DNA from: an uncultured Desulfobacterium sp.
Lineage (GTDB): Bacteria; Desulfobacterota; Desulfobacteria; Desulfobacterales; Desulfobacteraceae
NCBI GenBank assembly: GCA_937124525.1
Contig: CAKZLA010000385.1
Coordinates: 1 to 17,365, forward strand
DNA: 17,365 bases
Direction of reading: 5' to 3'
Made by a program: the position numbers and the translations under genes
Shown: positions 1 to 6,681 of the stretch, in pieces
How the letters are laid out: each line of letters opens with the position of its first letter
Numbering within the stretch: position 1 is the stretch's first letter
Notes under the pieces: generated by a model
What the model saw: the letters and a program-made list of their open reading frames with translations, nothing else
Database searches by the model: none
Told to the model about the DNA's origin: nothing

Positions 1-435
1 GAAACCCTTTTTTTCCACCACACACACATGGAAAAAGCCTACCTTCTCCAGGGATTTAAAAGCCTGACACTTTCCCGGAGAAAAGAGGTCAAAAAAAAGG
101 CCCGGCAAGCCATCCAGACCATGGCAGGGGCAGAAGAAAAAAAAGAGCCCATCCGCATCATGTGCCCGGTCAATGAAAAAGGCCAATGCACCCTCTACCG
201 CTTTCGCCCCATGATATGTCGACTCCACGGAATTCCCCATGAACTTAAAAAGCCCGGTGGCAGCATTATAAAAAGCCCAGGGTGTCTTGCGGGTGAATCA
301 CTATTTAACACACAAAACCACCCCTTTGACCGTACCCTTTTTTACCAGGAAATGAGTCTCCTTGAAATGCAATATTGCAAAACCCACGGAAAAACCACCC
401 GAATCAAACAAACCATTGCACAGATGCTCACCTAA
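1..435 (+). CDS. YkgJ-type cysteine-cluster protein, 5' end cut by window edge
   Basis: The reading frame is open from the first base to the TAA at 433-435. The first ATG (28) has no Shine-Dalgarno sequence, so I read this as the C-terminal part of a gene starting upstream. The visible part holds CPVNEKGQCTLYRFRPMICR followed by a Cys about 20 residues later (SPGC). This matches the second half of the YkgJ/CxxCxxCC zinc- or iron-chelating family pattern, C-x(n)-C-x-[IV]-Y-x-x-RP-x-x-CR. The N-terminal CC pair usual for the family would lie outside the window. Family members are small, probably metal-binding proteins of unknown function. Lys-rich stretches (KEVKKKARQA) lie before the motif. 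It converges on the SDR gene at 494, with 58 bp between the stops. Family assignment is fairly secure; function is unknown. Confidence 0.7.
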   Translation, partial: ETLFFHHTHMEKAYLLQGFKSLTLSRRKEVKKKARQAIQTMAGAEEKKEPIRIMCPVNEKGQCTLYRFRPMICRLHGIPHELKKPGGSIIKSPGCLAGESLFNTQNHPFDRTLFYQEMSLLEMQYCKTHGKTTRIKQTIAQMLT

Positions 436-493
436 TTGATTCGTAAAAGCATGCACTCTGCAACTGCCTGTTGAGAAAAAAGCCAGGCCTTCA

Positions 494-1312
494 TCATAGA
501 ATACCTGCGGGCATGGGGGGAACCCCTTCACCTCCCAGAATATACCCCCCGTCCAGCCGAAGAACCGCTCCGGTCATATAGGGGGCATCCCCGACCATGA
601 ACAACACCGCTTTAACCACATCATCAATGGTGCCGGTTCTTTTCAAAAGAATATGGTCCACAATGGCTGCCTTCTCTTCTGGGGTCAATACAGTCTCCCA
701 CCCCCGGGTGCCCTGGGCATGCCGGGTTTCCACCATACCCAGCATTATTTCATTAACCCGGACCTGGGGAGCCCCCATGCGTGCCCAGGTTTCCGTGAGC
801 AGGGAAACTCCTCGACTGGCCGCAGCATAGCCATCGTTAAACACCACCGCCGCAGGCCCTGAACGCCCACACACACCGGCAATGGAAGAAAAATTAATCA
901 CCACACCATCCCCGGACAACCGCAGCAAAGGCAAAGCCAGATCAAACACCCACCGTTTGGCCCTCAAGGTGGTGGCCAGTTCAAGGTCCCACTGGTCCTG
1001 TACATAGGAGCCATGAACCACGGGCCACCCCCCCCGCTCAATATTATTAATCAAAATGTCCAACCGCCCGAACCGTTGTTTGACGTCTCTGATCAATATT
1101 TCAATGGAAGAAACATCCAGCAAATTGACATCAAAGATTTCATAGTCCGCACCGGTTTCCCCAAAGACTGCTTCCATCTGTGCAAAGCTTTCAGGCCAAT
1201 CATGCCGCGTCAATGCAAGGGAAACACCCTGCCGGGCCAAAGCCAACCCGATTCCACGCCCAATGCCTTTTACAGCGCCCAGCACAAGGGCCACCTTTCC
1301 TCCAATCTCCAT
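494..1312 (-). CDS. SDR-family oxidoreductase, non-canonical active site
   Basis: 272 residues with a classical short-chain dehydrogenase/reductase layout: Rossmann glycine motif GAVKGIG (12-18), an acidic D61-V62 after strand 3, an NNIE sequence (89-92) where NNAG is usual, the catalytic-serine region INFSS (139-143), and a C-terminal TGAVLRLDGGY typical of FabG-like members. The catalytic tetrad position normally read YxxxK is Y162-AAA-S166, so the lysine is replaced by serine with an Arg next to it. Family knowledge says this Lys binds the nicotinamide ribose and lowers the Tyr pKa, so activity may be altered or lost. I chose the ATG at 1312 because GGGAG lies 5-10 nt upstream. An in-frame start at 1369 would overlap the upstream gene and has a non-SDR-like N-terminus. 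It is the second gene of a minus-strand pair, 19 bp after a YkgJ-type gene. Substrate unknown. Confidence 0.85.
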   Translation of the reverse strand: MEIGGKVALVLGAVKGIGRGIGLALARQGVSLALTRHDWPESFAQMEAVFGETGADYEIFDVNLLDVSSIEILIRDVKQRFGRLDILINNIERGGWPVVHGSYVQDQWDLELATTLRAKRWVFDLALPLLRLSGDGVVINFSSIAGVCGRSGPAAVVFNDGYAAASRGVSLLTETWARMGAPQVRVNEIMLGMVETRHAQGTRGWETVLTPEEKAAIVDHILLKRTGTIDDVVKAVLFMVGDAPYMTGAVLRLDGGYILGGEGVPPMPAGIL

Positions 1313-1331
1313 ACACGTCTCCCATAGATAT

Positions 1332-2075
1332 TTAGACTTCCATTTTGATGGGAACACCAAACAAAACATATTTAATCCAGGTCAGACCCAACTCCAGCAG
1401 GGCCACATCATCGTCCATGGCACGCTTCAAGATTCCGGCAGACACGGGCAAACCAGACAAAAGCCCCTTGTCACCAATTTGCTCCCGGAAAGTATCAAGG
1501 TCATAGCAGGCCATATAGAAACGATCGCCATCGACCCCATCCAGCGGTCCCGGAACAATCCGGTTCTTAAGCCCGATCACCTCCACCAGCTTATCATTCA
1601 TGGCATTGTACTCCTGGACATCCTGACCGGACAGCCACTGCCCCACGGTTTGTCCGGATTTTCGGTCAAACCCATGACAGTGGGGCTCTTCAATCAAGGC
1701 AAAATATTCCACCATCTGCCCCGTATCCCGGGACCTTACCACAGCCCTGGCAAGGGGATATATCCTACAGGAGGCTGGCCGGTCATGGTAGACACTGCAC
1801 CCCGATGATGTCACAAAGGGACAGGCATATTCGGTGCTGGGATCCATTTTAAAGGTCACCACGGGCAAGCCAGACTCTGGCCCATTATGGCGCAGGGTAT
1901 ATTTTTTCAAAAATTCATGGGAAGAAATCCCCAGGGCATGTTTCAAACGCAGCACATCATAGGGGGTCAAAAACTGATTCAGATCTCGACAACATTGATT
2001 AAAACAAGATACATCAGGGGAGCACACAAAGGAAAAATCGTCTTCCAGGGACACCGGCACCATCTCATCACTCAT
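1332..2075 (-). CDS. YkgJ-family cysteine-cluster protein
   Basis: 247 residues with the full YkgJ/CxxCxxCC pattern. The N-terminal part is CSPDVSCFNQCC, with the Cys pair near residues 28-29, and a later part is CPFVTSSGCSVYHDRPASCR near residues 85-104. A further Cys-His-Cys-containing segment (PHCHGF) follows, then a long C-terminal half without cysteines, so it is longer than minimal YkgJ proteins. The family is thought to chelate zinc or an Fe-S centre; no reaction is established. The start is ATG 2075, behind AAGGTGAG. The in-frame GTG at 2087 is itself part of that ribosome-binding site and is rejected. It leads the pair with the SDR gene and is divergent from aprBA. Low-complexity A/T just upstream fits a promoter region, but no clear -35/-10 pair was found. 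Confidence 0.85.
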   Translation of the reverse strand: MSDEMVPVSLEDDFSFVCSPDVSCFNQCCRDLNQFLTPYDVLRLKHALGISSHEFLKKYTLRHNGPESGLPVVTFKMDPSTEYACPFVTSSGCSVYHDRPASCRIYPLARAVVRSRDTGQMVEYFALIEEPHCHGFDRKSGQTVGQWLSGQDVQEYNAMNDKLVEVIGLKNRIVPGPLDGVDGDRFYMACYDLDTFREQIGDKGLLSGLPVSAGILKRAMDDDVALLELGLTWIKYVLFGVPIKMEV

Positions 2076-2429
2076 TTTTACTCTCACCTTTTTTAAAAAT
2101 CAATTCACCGGGAACCGCTTACCCTTGGCACACCGGGAATCTTAAGAACTTTATTTTATGTTTAAATTCCAGCCATTTTTTCAGGTTCAATCACAAGGCA
2201 TGGCCCCCCATGGAAATTGCCAGGGGAGGCATATGGTATGATCAAGCCTATTCTTCCCAAACAAACATTAAAAACACTTAAGTTTCAACACAGCGGGCAC
2301 ACATTACCACATTTTTTTAAAAGAGTAAAAAGCGCAATAATACAGCCCTTCCCCTCTCAGATTTATCAGTTCAAAAACCCGGACAATTAAGCCTCAAATG
2401 AATTTAACAGAACCTCCTTTCAAAAATGC
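2076..2429. other. Non-coding stretch between divergent ykgJ-like gene and apr promoter
   Basis: No credible gene on either strand. Visible structure is the 9-bp direct repeat at 2106-2139 and an imperfect hairpin at 2200-2232 (arms ATGGCCCCCC and GGGGAGGCAT with inner TGG/CCA) that has no U-run on either strand. The rest is A/T-rich and should hold the minus-strand promoter of the ykgJ-like gene plus any upstream apr regulatory sites. Confidence 0.6.
2106..2139. repeat. 9-bp direct repeat CACCGGGAA, 25-bp period
   Basis: CACCGGGAA occurs at 2106-2114 and again at 2131-2139 on the + strand. The copies lie 31-64 bp upstream of the minus-strand ykgJ-like ATG, so probably in its leader or promoter. 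A paired regulator site is possible; chance is not excluded. Confidence 0.4.
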
Positions 2430-2458
2430 TTGACAAGGATATTGGCTGGTGCTACGTT
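2430..2458 (+). promoter_or_regulatory. Candidate sigma70-type promoter of aprBA (extended -10)
   Basis: A perfect -35 TTGACA (2430-2435), a 17-bp spacer, then TACGTT (2453-2458) preceded by TG-n (2450-2452), an extended -10. The hexamer matches the -10 consensus at only three positions, but the perfect -35, ideal spacing and TG compensate. Transcription would begin near 2465, giving aprB a leader of about 200 nt. Confidence 0.5.
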
Positions 2459-2535
2459 TTCAATCGTTTTGATGGAGTAAGATATTTTGACCTCTTATTC
2501 AACACACCGTTATATATTATCTAAATTTGGATGAA

Positions 2536-2641
2536 TAGGCCCTGACAAGTGAGGCCTACTTTTATATTGAAGTGCGACACAACGTGTTTGAATGTCGCAA
2601 TATGATTAACAGCAGTGCATGAGCCCACATGGGCGCTGCAC
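2536..2641 (+). promoter_or_regulatory. Structured aprB leader: three consecutive hairpins
   Basis: Three perfect-arm inverted repeats follow one another in the presumed 5' UTR. HP1: TAGGCC (2536-2541) with GGCCTA (2553-2558). HP2: TGCGACA (2573-2579) with TGTCGCA (2593-2599), plus inner CAA/TTG (2580-2582 with 2588-2590). HP3: GTGCA (2615-2619) with TGCAC (2637-2641), enclosing GCCC (2623-2626) and GGGC (2631-2634). The last ends 11 nt before the GGAGG of aprB. None has a U-run, so they are not terminators as drawn. Likely roles are mRNA stability or translational control of this highly expressed operon; a ligand-binding RNA is speculation. No known riboswitch class was recognised. Confidence 0.45.
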
Positions 2642-2665
2642 CAAAGTGTGACGGAGGTATTTTTA

Positions 2666-3103
2666 ATGCCATCTTTTGTAATCGCTGAGAAATGCGACGG
2701 CTGCAAGGGCGGGGATAAAACAGCATGTATGTACATCTGCCCCAATGACCTTATGGTTCTTGATCCCAACGCAATGAAAGCTTACAACCAGGAGCCCGAT
2801 CAATGCTGGGAATGTTATTCCTGTGTTAAAATTTGTCCTTCCCAGGCCATCGAAGTACGGGGCTACTCTGATTTCGTACCCATGGGAGCCAGTGTTGTTC
2901 CCATGATGGGTACAGAAGACATCATGTGGACCTGTAAGTTCAGAAACGGTGTTGTAAAACGTTTCAAGTTCCCCATCAGAACGACTCCGGAAGGCGAGGC
3001 CAATGCCTACCTTGATCTCAAGGGTAAAGACCTCAACAGTGGTCTTCTTTCTACACAAGAAGCTGACGGTTATGTTCTTACCACTCCCCAGGAGCTGGCA
3101 TAA
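2666..3103 (+). CDS. aprB: Adenylylsulfate reductase, beta (iron-sulfur) subunit AprB
   Basis: 145 residues, the usual AprB size. The N-terminal half is a two-cluster ferredoxin: cluster I ligands C10, C13, C21, C25 (CDGCKGGDKTACMYIC) and cluster II ligands C47, C50, C53, C57 (CWECYSCVKIC). The long C13-to-C21 loop is characteristic of AprB. W48 sits between cluster II cysteines, where AprB proteins have a tryptophan implicated in electron transfer towards the FAD of AprA. The C-terminal tail (from about residue 65) is the segment that wraps around AprA in known structures. The protein passes electrons from Qmo to AprA in the cytoplasm. Start ATG 2666 has GGAGG at 2653-2657 with an 8-nt spacer. 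A GTG at 2615 in the same frame lies inside a leader hairpin and is rejected. aprA follows after 60 bp. Confidence 0.97.
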   Translation: MPSFVIAEKCDGCKGGDKTACMYICPNDLMVLDPNAMKAYNQEPDQCWECYSCVKICPSQAIEVRGYSDFVPMGASVVPMMGTEDIMWTCKFRNGVVKRFKFPIRTTPEGEANAYLDLKGKDLNSGLLSTQEADGYVLTTPQELA

Positions 3104-3163
3104 CAATCAATCACTTACTTGATGATTAATTTATTTTCACGAATAATTCGGAGGAATTTATAA

Positions 3164-5125
3164 ATGGCATTACCTAATAAGCCTATTGGAGAGCTCAAGG
3201 CAGTAAGGGATCCCGAAGTTGAAAAAAGGGATGTTGACGTTCTGATTATCGGTGGCGGTATGGCTGCCTGCGGAACGGCATTTGAGATTAAAAAATGGGC
3301 CAGCGATGACACAAAAATTTTGCTTTGTGACAAAGCGGCTCTGGAAAGAAGTGGCGCTGTGGCCCAGGGTCTTTCTGCCATCAATACTTATATTGGCGAA
3401 AACAAAGTCGAAGATTATGTCCGCATGGTTCGTAACGACCTTATGGGTATTGTTCGAGAAGACTTGATCTACGACTTGGGTCGTCACGTTGATGATTCTG
3501 TTCATCTGTTTGAAGAATGGGGACTCCCCGTTTGGAAAAAAACCGACGATGGAAAAAACCTTGACGGTAAAAAAGGCCAGAAAGCGGGTACACTGAAGGG
3601 CGGAGCAACGCCTGTACGTACCGGTAAATGGCAGATCATGATCAATGGTGAGTCTTACAAGAGAATTGTTGCAGAAGCCGGGAAACTGGCTCTTGGCGAA
3701 GACAATATCATTGAAAGATGCTTCATCGTTGAAATTCTCAATGACAAAGATGATCCCAAGAGAGTAGCTGGCGCAGTTGGTTTTTCCCTGCGTGAGAACA
3801 AAGTTTATATCATCAACGCCAAGGTTATCATGTGTGCCTGCGGTGGTGCTGTGAATGTTTATCAGCCCCGTTCTGTTGGTGAGGGAAAAGGCCGCGCCTG
3901 GTATCCCGTATGGAATGCTGGTTCCACATACACCATGGCCCTTCGTGCCGGTGCTGAGCTTTCCATGATGGAAAATCGTTTCACCCCTGCACGTTTTAAA
4001 GATGGTTACGGCCCTGTTGGCGCCTGGTTCCTTCTTTTTAAAGCCCAGACCGTTAATGGTCTTGGTGAAAACTATGCAGCTTCTGATGCAACTAAAGAAG
4101 AACTTGCAAAATATGCTCCTTATGGAACAGCTGCTGTTACTCCCACTTGTCTGAGAAACCATCTCATGATGAAAGAGTACAAAGAAGGCCGTGGTCCCAT
4201 AATCATGAAGACCGCAGACGCCCTTGCAAGACTGGGTGAAACCATGAGCAAGAAAGAGCTCAAGCATCTTGAGTCAGAAGCTTGGGAAGATTTCCTTGAC
4301 ATGTCCGTTGGTCAGGCAGGTCTCTGGTGTGCCACCAATACACAGCCTGAAATCAAAGATTCTGAGATTATGCCCACCGAACCATACCTCCTGGGTTCAC
4401 ACTCTGGCTGCTGCGGTATCTGGTGTTCAGGTCCTGAAGAAGATTGGGTCCCAGACAGCTACAAATGGGGTTATAACAGAATGACCACTGCCCGTGGTCT
4501 GTTCACCGCTGGTGATGGTGTGGGTTGTTCCGGTCATAAGTTCTCCTCTGGATCACATGCTGAGGGTCGTATCTGTGCCAAGTCCATGCTGCAGTATCTT
4601 GCTGCTGAAGGCGACAAGGTTACCGGTTTCAAAGAGACCGACGAAGAACTCGTTGATTTCGTATACAAACCCGTTAGAACTTACCTTGACAATTGTGAAT
4701 ATTCAACAGATGAGACGGTTAACCCCAACTATTGCAAACCTGCTGGTATGGCAATGCGTCTGATGAAAATGACCAATGAGTATGGTGGAGGTACTTCTAC
4801 CTACTACATGACCAATGGTAAATCCCTTGAAAACCTCATGGGTCTGTTTGACATGTTCCGTGAAGATCTTGAGAAAATTGCTGCTGGTGATCTTCATGAA
4901 CTTCTGAGAGCTTGGGAAATCAACCATCGTCTCTATACAGTTCAGGCTCATACCCGTCACATCCAGTACCGTGAAGAATCCAGATACCCTGGTTTCTACT
5001 ACAGAGGTGACTTCATGGGTCAGAATGATGAAGAGTGGTTCTGCTTTGTCAACTCTACCTATGATAAAGCCACCAATGAGTGGACCATGAAAAAAGAACC
5101 CTACATCAAAATCATCGCTGATTAA
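3164..5125 (+). CDS. aprA: Adenylylsulfate reductase, alpha (FAD) subunit AprA
   Basis: 653 residues, within the family range. With AprB it reduces APS to sulfite and AMP through an FAD-sulfite adduct, the committed two-electron step of dissimilatory sulfate reduction. It has a fumarate-reductase-like flavoprotein fold: dinucleotide motif GGGMAACG at 30-37, then SGAVAQGLSAINTY typical of AprA. The active-site regions NRFTPARFKDGYGPVGAW (about 271-288) and GSHSGCCGIW (H413) look intact. Family structures place a catalytic Arg and His there, though I have not aligned exact numbers. The FAD-proximal GDGVGCSGHKFSSGSHAEGR is also present. No signal peptide; cytoplasmic. Start ATG 3164 has GGAGG at 3150-3154. 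Codon use is rich in GGT, CGT and AAC, as expected for a very highly expressed gene. A terminator lies 45 bp after the stop. Confidence 0.98.
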   Translation: MALPNKPIGELKAVRDPEVEKRDVDVLIIGGGMAACGTAFEIKKWASDDTKILLCDKAALERSGAVAQGLSAINTYIGENKVEDYVRMVRNDLMGIVREDLIYDLGRHVDDSVHLFEEWGLPVWKKTDDGKNLDGKKGQKAGTLKGGATPVRTGKWQIMINGESYKRIVAEAGKLALGEDNIIERCFIVEILNDKDDPKRVAGAVGFSLRENKVYIINAKVIMCACGGAVNVYQPRSVGEGKGRAWYPVWNAGSTYTMALRAGAELSMMENRFTPARFKDGYGPVGAWFLLFKAQTVNGLGENYAASDATKEELAKYAPYGTAAVTPTCLRNHLMMKEYKEGRGPIIMKTADALARLGETMSKKELKHLESEAWEDFLDMSVGQAGLWCATNTQPEIKDSEIMPTEPYLLGSHSGCCGIWCSGPEEDWVPDSYKWGYNRMTTARGLFTAGDGVGCSGHKFSSGSHAEGRICAKSMLQYLAAEGDKVTGFKETDEELVDFVYKPVRTYLDNCEYSTDETVNPNYCKPAGMAMRLMKMTNEYGGGTSTYYMTNGKSLENLMGLFDMFREDLEKIAAGDLHELLRAWEINHRLYTVQAHTRHIQYREESRYPGFYYRGDFMGQNDEEWFCFVNSTYDKATNEWTMKKEPYIKIIAD

Positions 5126-5169
5126 TCCAGGATGCTTGTTGTAGTAAGTTTTTTTAAGTAAGACAATAA

Positions 5170-5206
5170 CCTCCAGGTGCATTCTGTATGTGCCTGGGGG
5201 TTTTTT
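5170..5206 (+). terminator. Intrinsic terminator after aprA
   Basis: A 12-bp stem (5170-5181 with 5189-5200, including G-U pairs), a 7-nt loop and six Ts at 5201-5206. It separates aprBA from qmoABC, so qmo is either read through at reduced level or has its own promoter. Confidence 0.9.
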
Positions 5207-5222
5207 CAGATTTTGATACATG

Positions 5223-5326
5223 GGAATTTCACCCCTGTGTCCTTTCGTGAAAAAAACTGGTAAAAGGGAACTGGCAACGGGCGAGCTCCTTTTTACGATT
5301 TTAATTTCCAAAGGGCACAGGATTCC
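5223..5326 (+). promoter_or_regulatory. Long imperfect hairpin between aprA and qmoA
   Basis: Nested complementary arms span about 104 nt. GGAAT (5223-5227) pairs with ATTCC (5322-5326). A 12-bp helix with one G-U pairs CCTGTGTCCTTT (5234-5245) with AAAGGGCACAGG (5310-5321). Middle A/T pairing runs 5249-5257 with 5297-5308. An inner arm GTAAAAGGG (5260-5268) pairs with TCCTTTTTAC (5287-5296) with one bulged T. It ends 61 nt before the qmoA ribosome-binding site. It could be a structured qmo leader, an mRNA processing or stability element, or a small palindromic repeat unit. No coding potential was seen. Confidence 0.4.
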
Positions 5327-5397
5327 GGATGACATGCCTTGATTCCCGGGATTCTCAGTCAAATCATATTATTTTTACATATGCACGGAGGAATAGC

Positions 5398-6672
5398 ATG
5401 ACAACAGACAAATCAGCCCCGGCCGGCGGAAGCATCATGGTTGTTGGCGGCGGTATCAGTGGCCTGACAACGGCTCTGGAAGCTGCGGAAGTGGGGTATG
5501 AGGTATTCCTGATTGAAAAGGAACCTTCCCTGGGCGGCAGGGTTTCACAATTGAAACAGTACTTTCCCAAACTTTGCCCCCCCACCTGCGGACTTGAAAT
5601 CAACTACCGGAGAATCAAAGACAATCCGAAAATCCAGGTCCTCACCATGGCCGAGGTTGAAAAGGTGGATGGTACCCCTGGAGATTACACCGTAAAGGTA
5701 AAAATCAGCCCGCGATATGTCAATGAAAATTGCACTGCCTGTGGTGAATGTGCCAAGGTGTGCGAGTCTGAAATCTCCAATGAGTTTAACCTTGGCATGG
5801 ACCGACGAAAAGCGGCCTATCTTCCCCACAACATGGCCTTCCCATCACGTTATGTCATTGCCCCGTCCATGGGTGCCGATGATCGTGAAAAATGTAAAGA
5901 AGCCTGTAAGTTCGATGCCATTGACTTTGACATGCAGGAAAAAAGCCTGGATTTCAAGGTGGGTGCCATTGTCTGGGCCACAGGGTGGAAACCCTATGAT
6001 GCGGCCCGCATTGATAACCTGGGATTTGGCAGGTATCAGAATGTCATCACCAACATGATGCTGGAACGTCTTGCCTCCACCAATGGCCCCACCCAGGGAA
6101 AAATTCTTCGTCCATCGGATGACAAAGCCCCTGAAACCATCGGATTTGTACAATGTGCGGGTTCCAGGGATGAGAACCACCTTCCCTACTGCTCTTATAT
6201 CTGCTGTATGGCATCTTTAAAACATGCCACCTATCTGAGAGCCCAATATCCCGATGCCAAGATATACATCTACTACATAGATCTGAGAACCCCGGGCAGA
6301 AAATACGAAAATTTTTATAAAAATCTTAAAAACGATGAGAATGTATTTTTTGTTAAAGGCAAAGTTGCTGAAGTGGGCGAAGAGAGTGCCACCGGCAACG
6401 TCACCCTTGTTGCCGAAGACACCATTTCCGGTGAAAAAATCCGTCAGACCGTTGACATGCTTGTCCTTGCAACGGGCATGCAGCCCAATGCATCTGTGGA
6501 TAAACCCAACGCAGACCTGAAGTTCAATGCAGATGGTTTTATCGTGAATGACTTTAAGAAAGGCGGCATGTTCGGTGCCGGGTGTGCCAATAAACCCGCT
6601 GATGTTGTAACATCCAACCAGAATGCAACCGGCATGGCATTAAAGGCCATTCAGACGCTGGTGAGGAGGTAA
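5398..6672 (+). CDS. qmoA: Quinone-interacting membrane-bound oxidoreductase, QmoA (HdrA-like flavoprotein)
   Basis: 424 residues, homologous to the flavin core of heterodisulfide reductase subunit A. An FAD Rossmann motif VVGGGISG lies near residues 15-22. CPPTC (C60-C64) follows. An Fe-S-type Cys set CTACGECAKVC (C112, C115, C118, C122) and CKEAC (C166, C170) follow the HdrA insertion (ESEISNEFNLGMDRRKA is typical). Then come IGFVQCAGSRD and PYCSYICCMASLKHA, the conserved HdrA-type cysteine block, and an FAD-closing GMFGAGCANKPADVV. It is a peripheral cytoplasmic subunit that passes electrons between QmoC, QmoB and AprBA. Start ATG 5398 has GGAGG at 5387-5391 with a 6-nt spacer; upstream in-frame codons are leader. 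qmoB begins 10 bp after the stop, so the two are co-translated. Confidence 0.96.
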   Translation: MTTDKSAPAGGSIMVVGGGISGLTTALEAAEVGYEVFLIEKEPSLGGRVSQLKQYFPKLCPPTCGLEINYRRIKDNPKIQVLTMAEVEKVDGTPGDYTVKVKISPRYVNENCTACGECAKVCESEISNEFNLGMDRRKAAYLPHNMAFPSRYVIAPSMGADDREKCKEACKFDAIDFDMQEKSLDFKVGAIVWATGWKPYDAARIDNLGFGRYQNVITNMMLERLASTNGPTQGKILRPSDDKAPETIGFVQCAGSRDENHLPYCSYICCMASLKHATYLRAQYPDAKIYIYYIDLRTPGRKYENFYKNLKNDENVFFVKGKVAEVGEESATGNVTLVAEDTISGEKIRQTVDMLVLATGMQPNASVDKPNADLKFNADGFIVNDFKKGGMFGAGCANKPADVVTSNQNATGMALKAIQTLVRR

Positions 6673-6681
6673 GGGATAACC

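Noticed and set aside
1313..1369. Longer SDR start
   Set aside because: It would overlap the upstream gene's end and add a non-SDR leader; GGGAG precedes the ATG at 1312.
2200..2232. GC-rich imperfect hairpin between ykgJ-like gene and apr promoter
   Set aside because: Two mismatches and a bulge, no U-run, no clear role; noted in the spacer entry only.
3170..4267. Long antisense frame inside aprA (365 codons)
   Set aside because: It is a shadow of a strongly codon-biased gene; no family motifs and full overlap with certain AprA.
2666..5125. aprBA as a recent horizontal transfer because of different codon use
   Set aside because: The GGT/CGT/AAC-rich codon use is what high expression would give; no mobile-element signs flank it.
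5339..5372. TTGATT ... TATTAT as a qmoA promoter
   Set aside because: Spacer is 22 bp, too long for a sigma70-type promoter.
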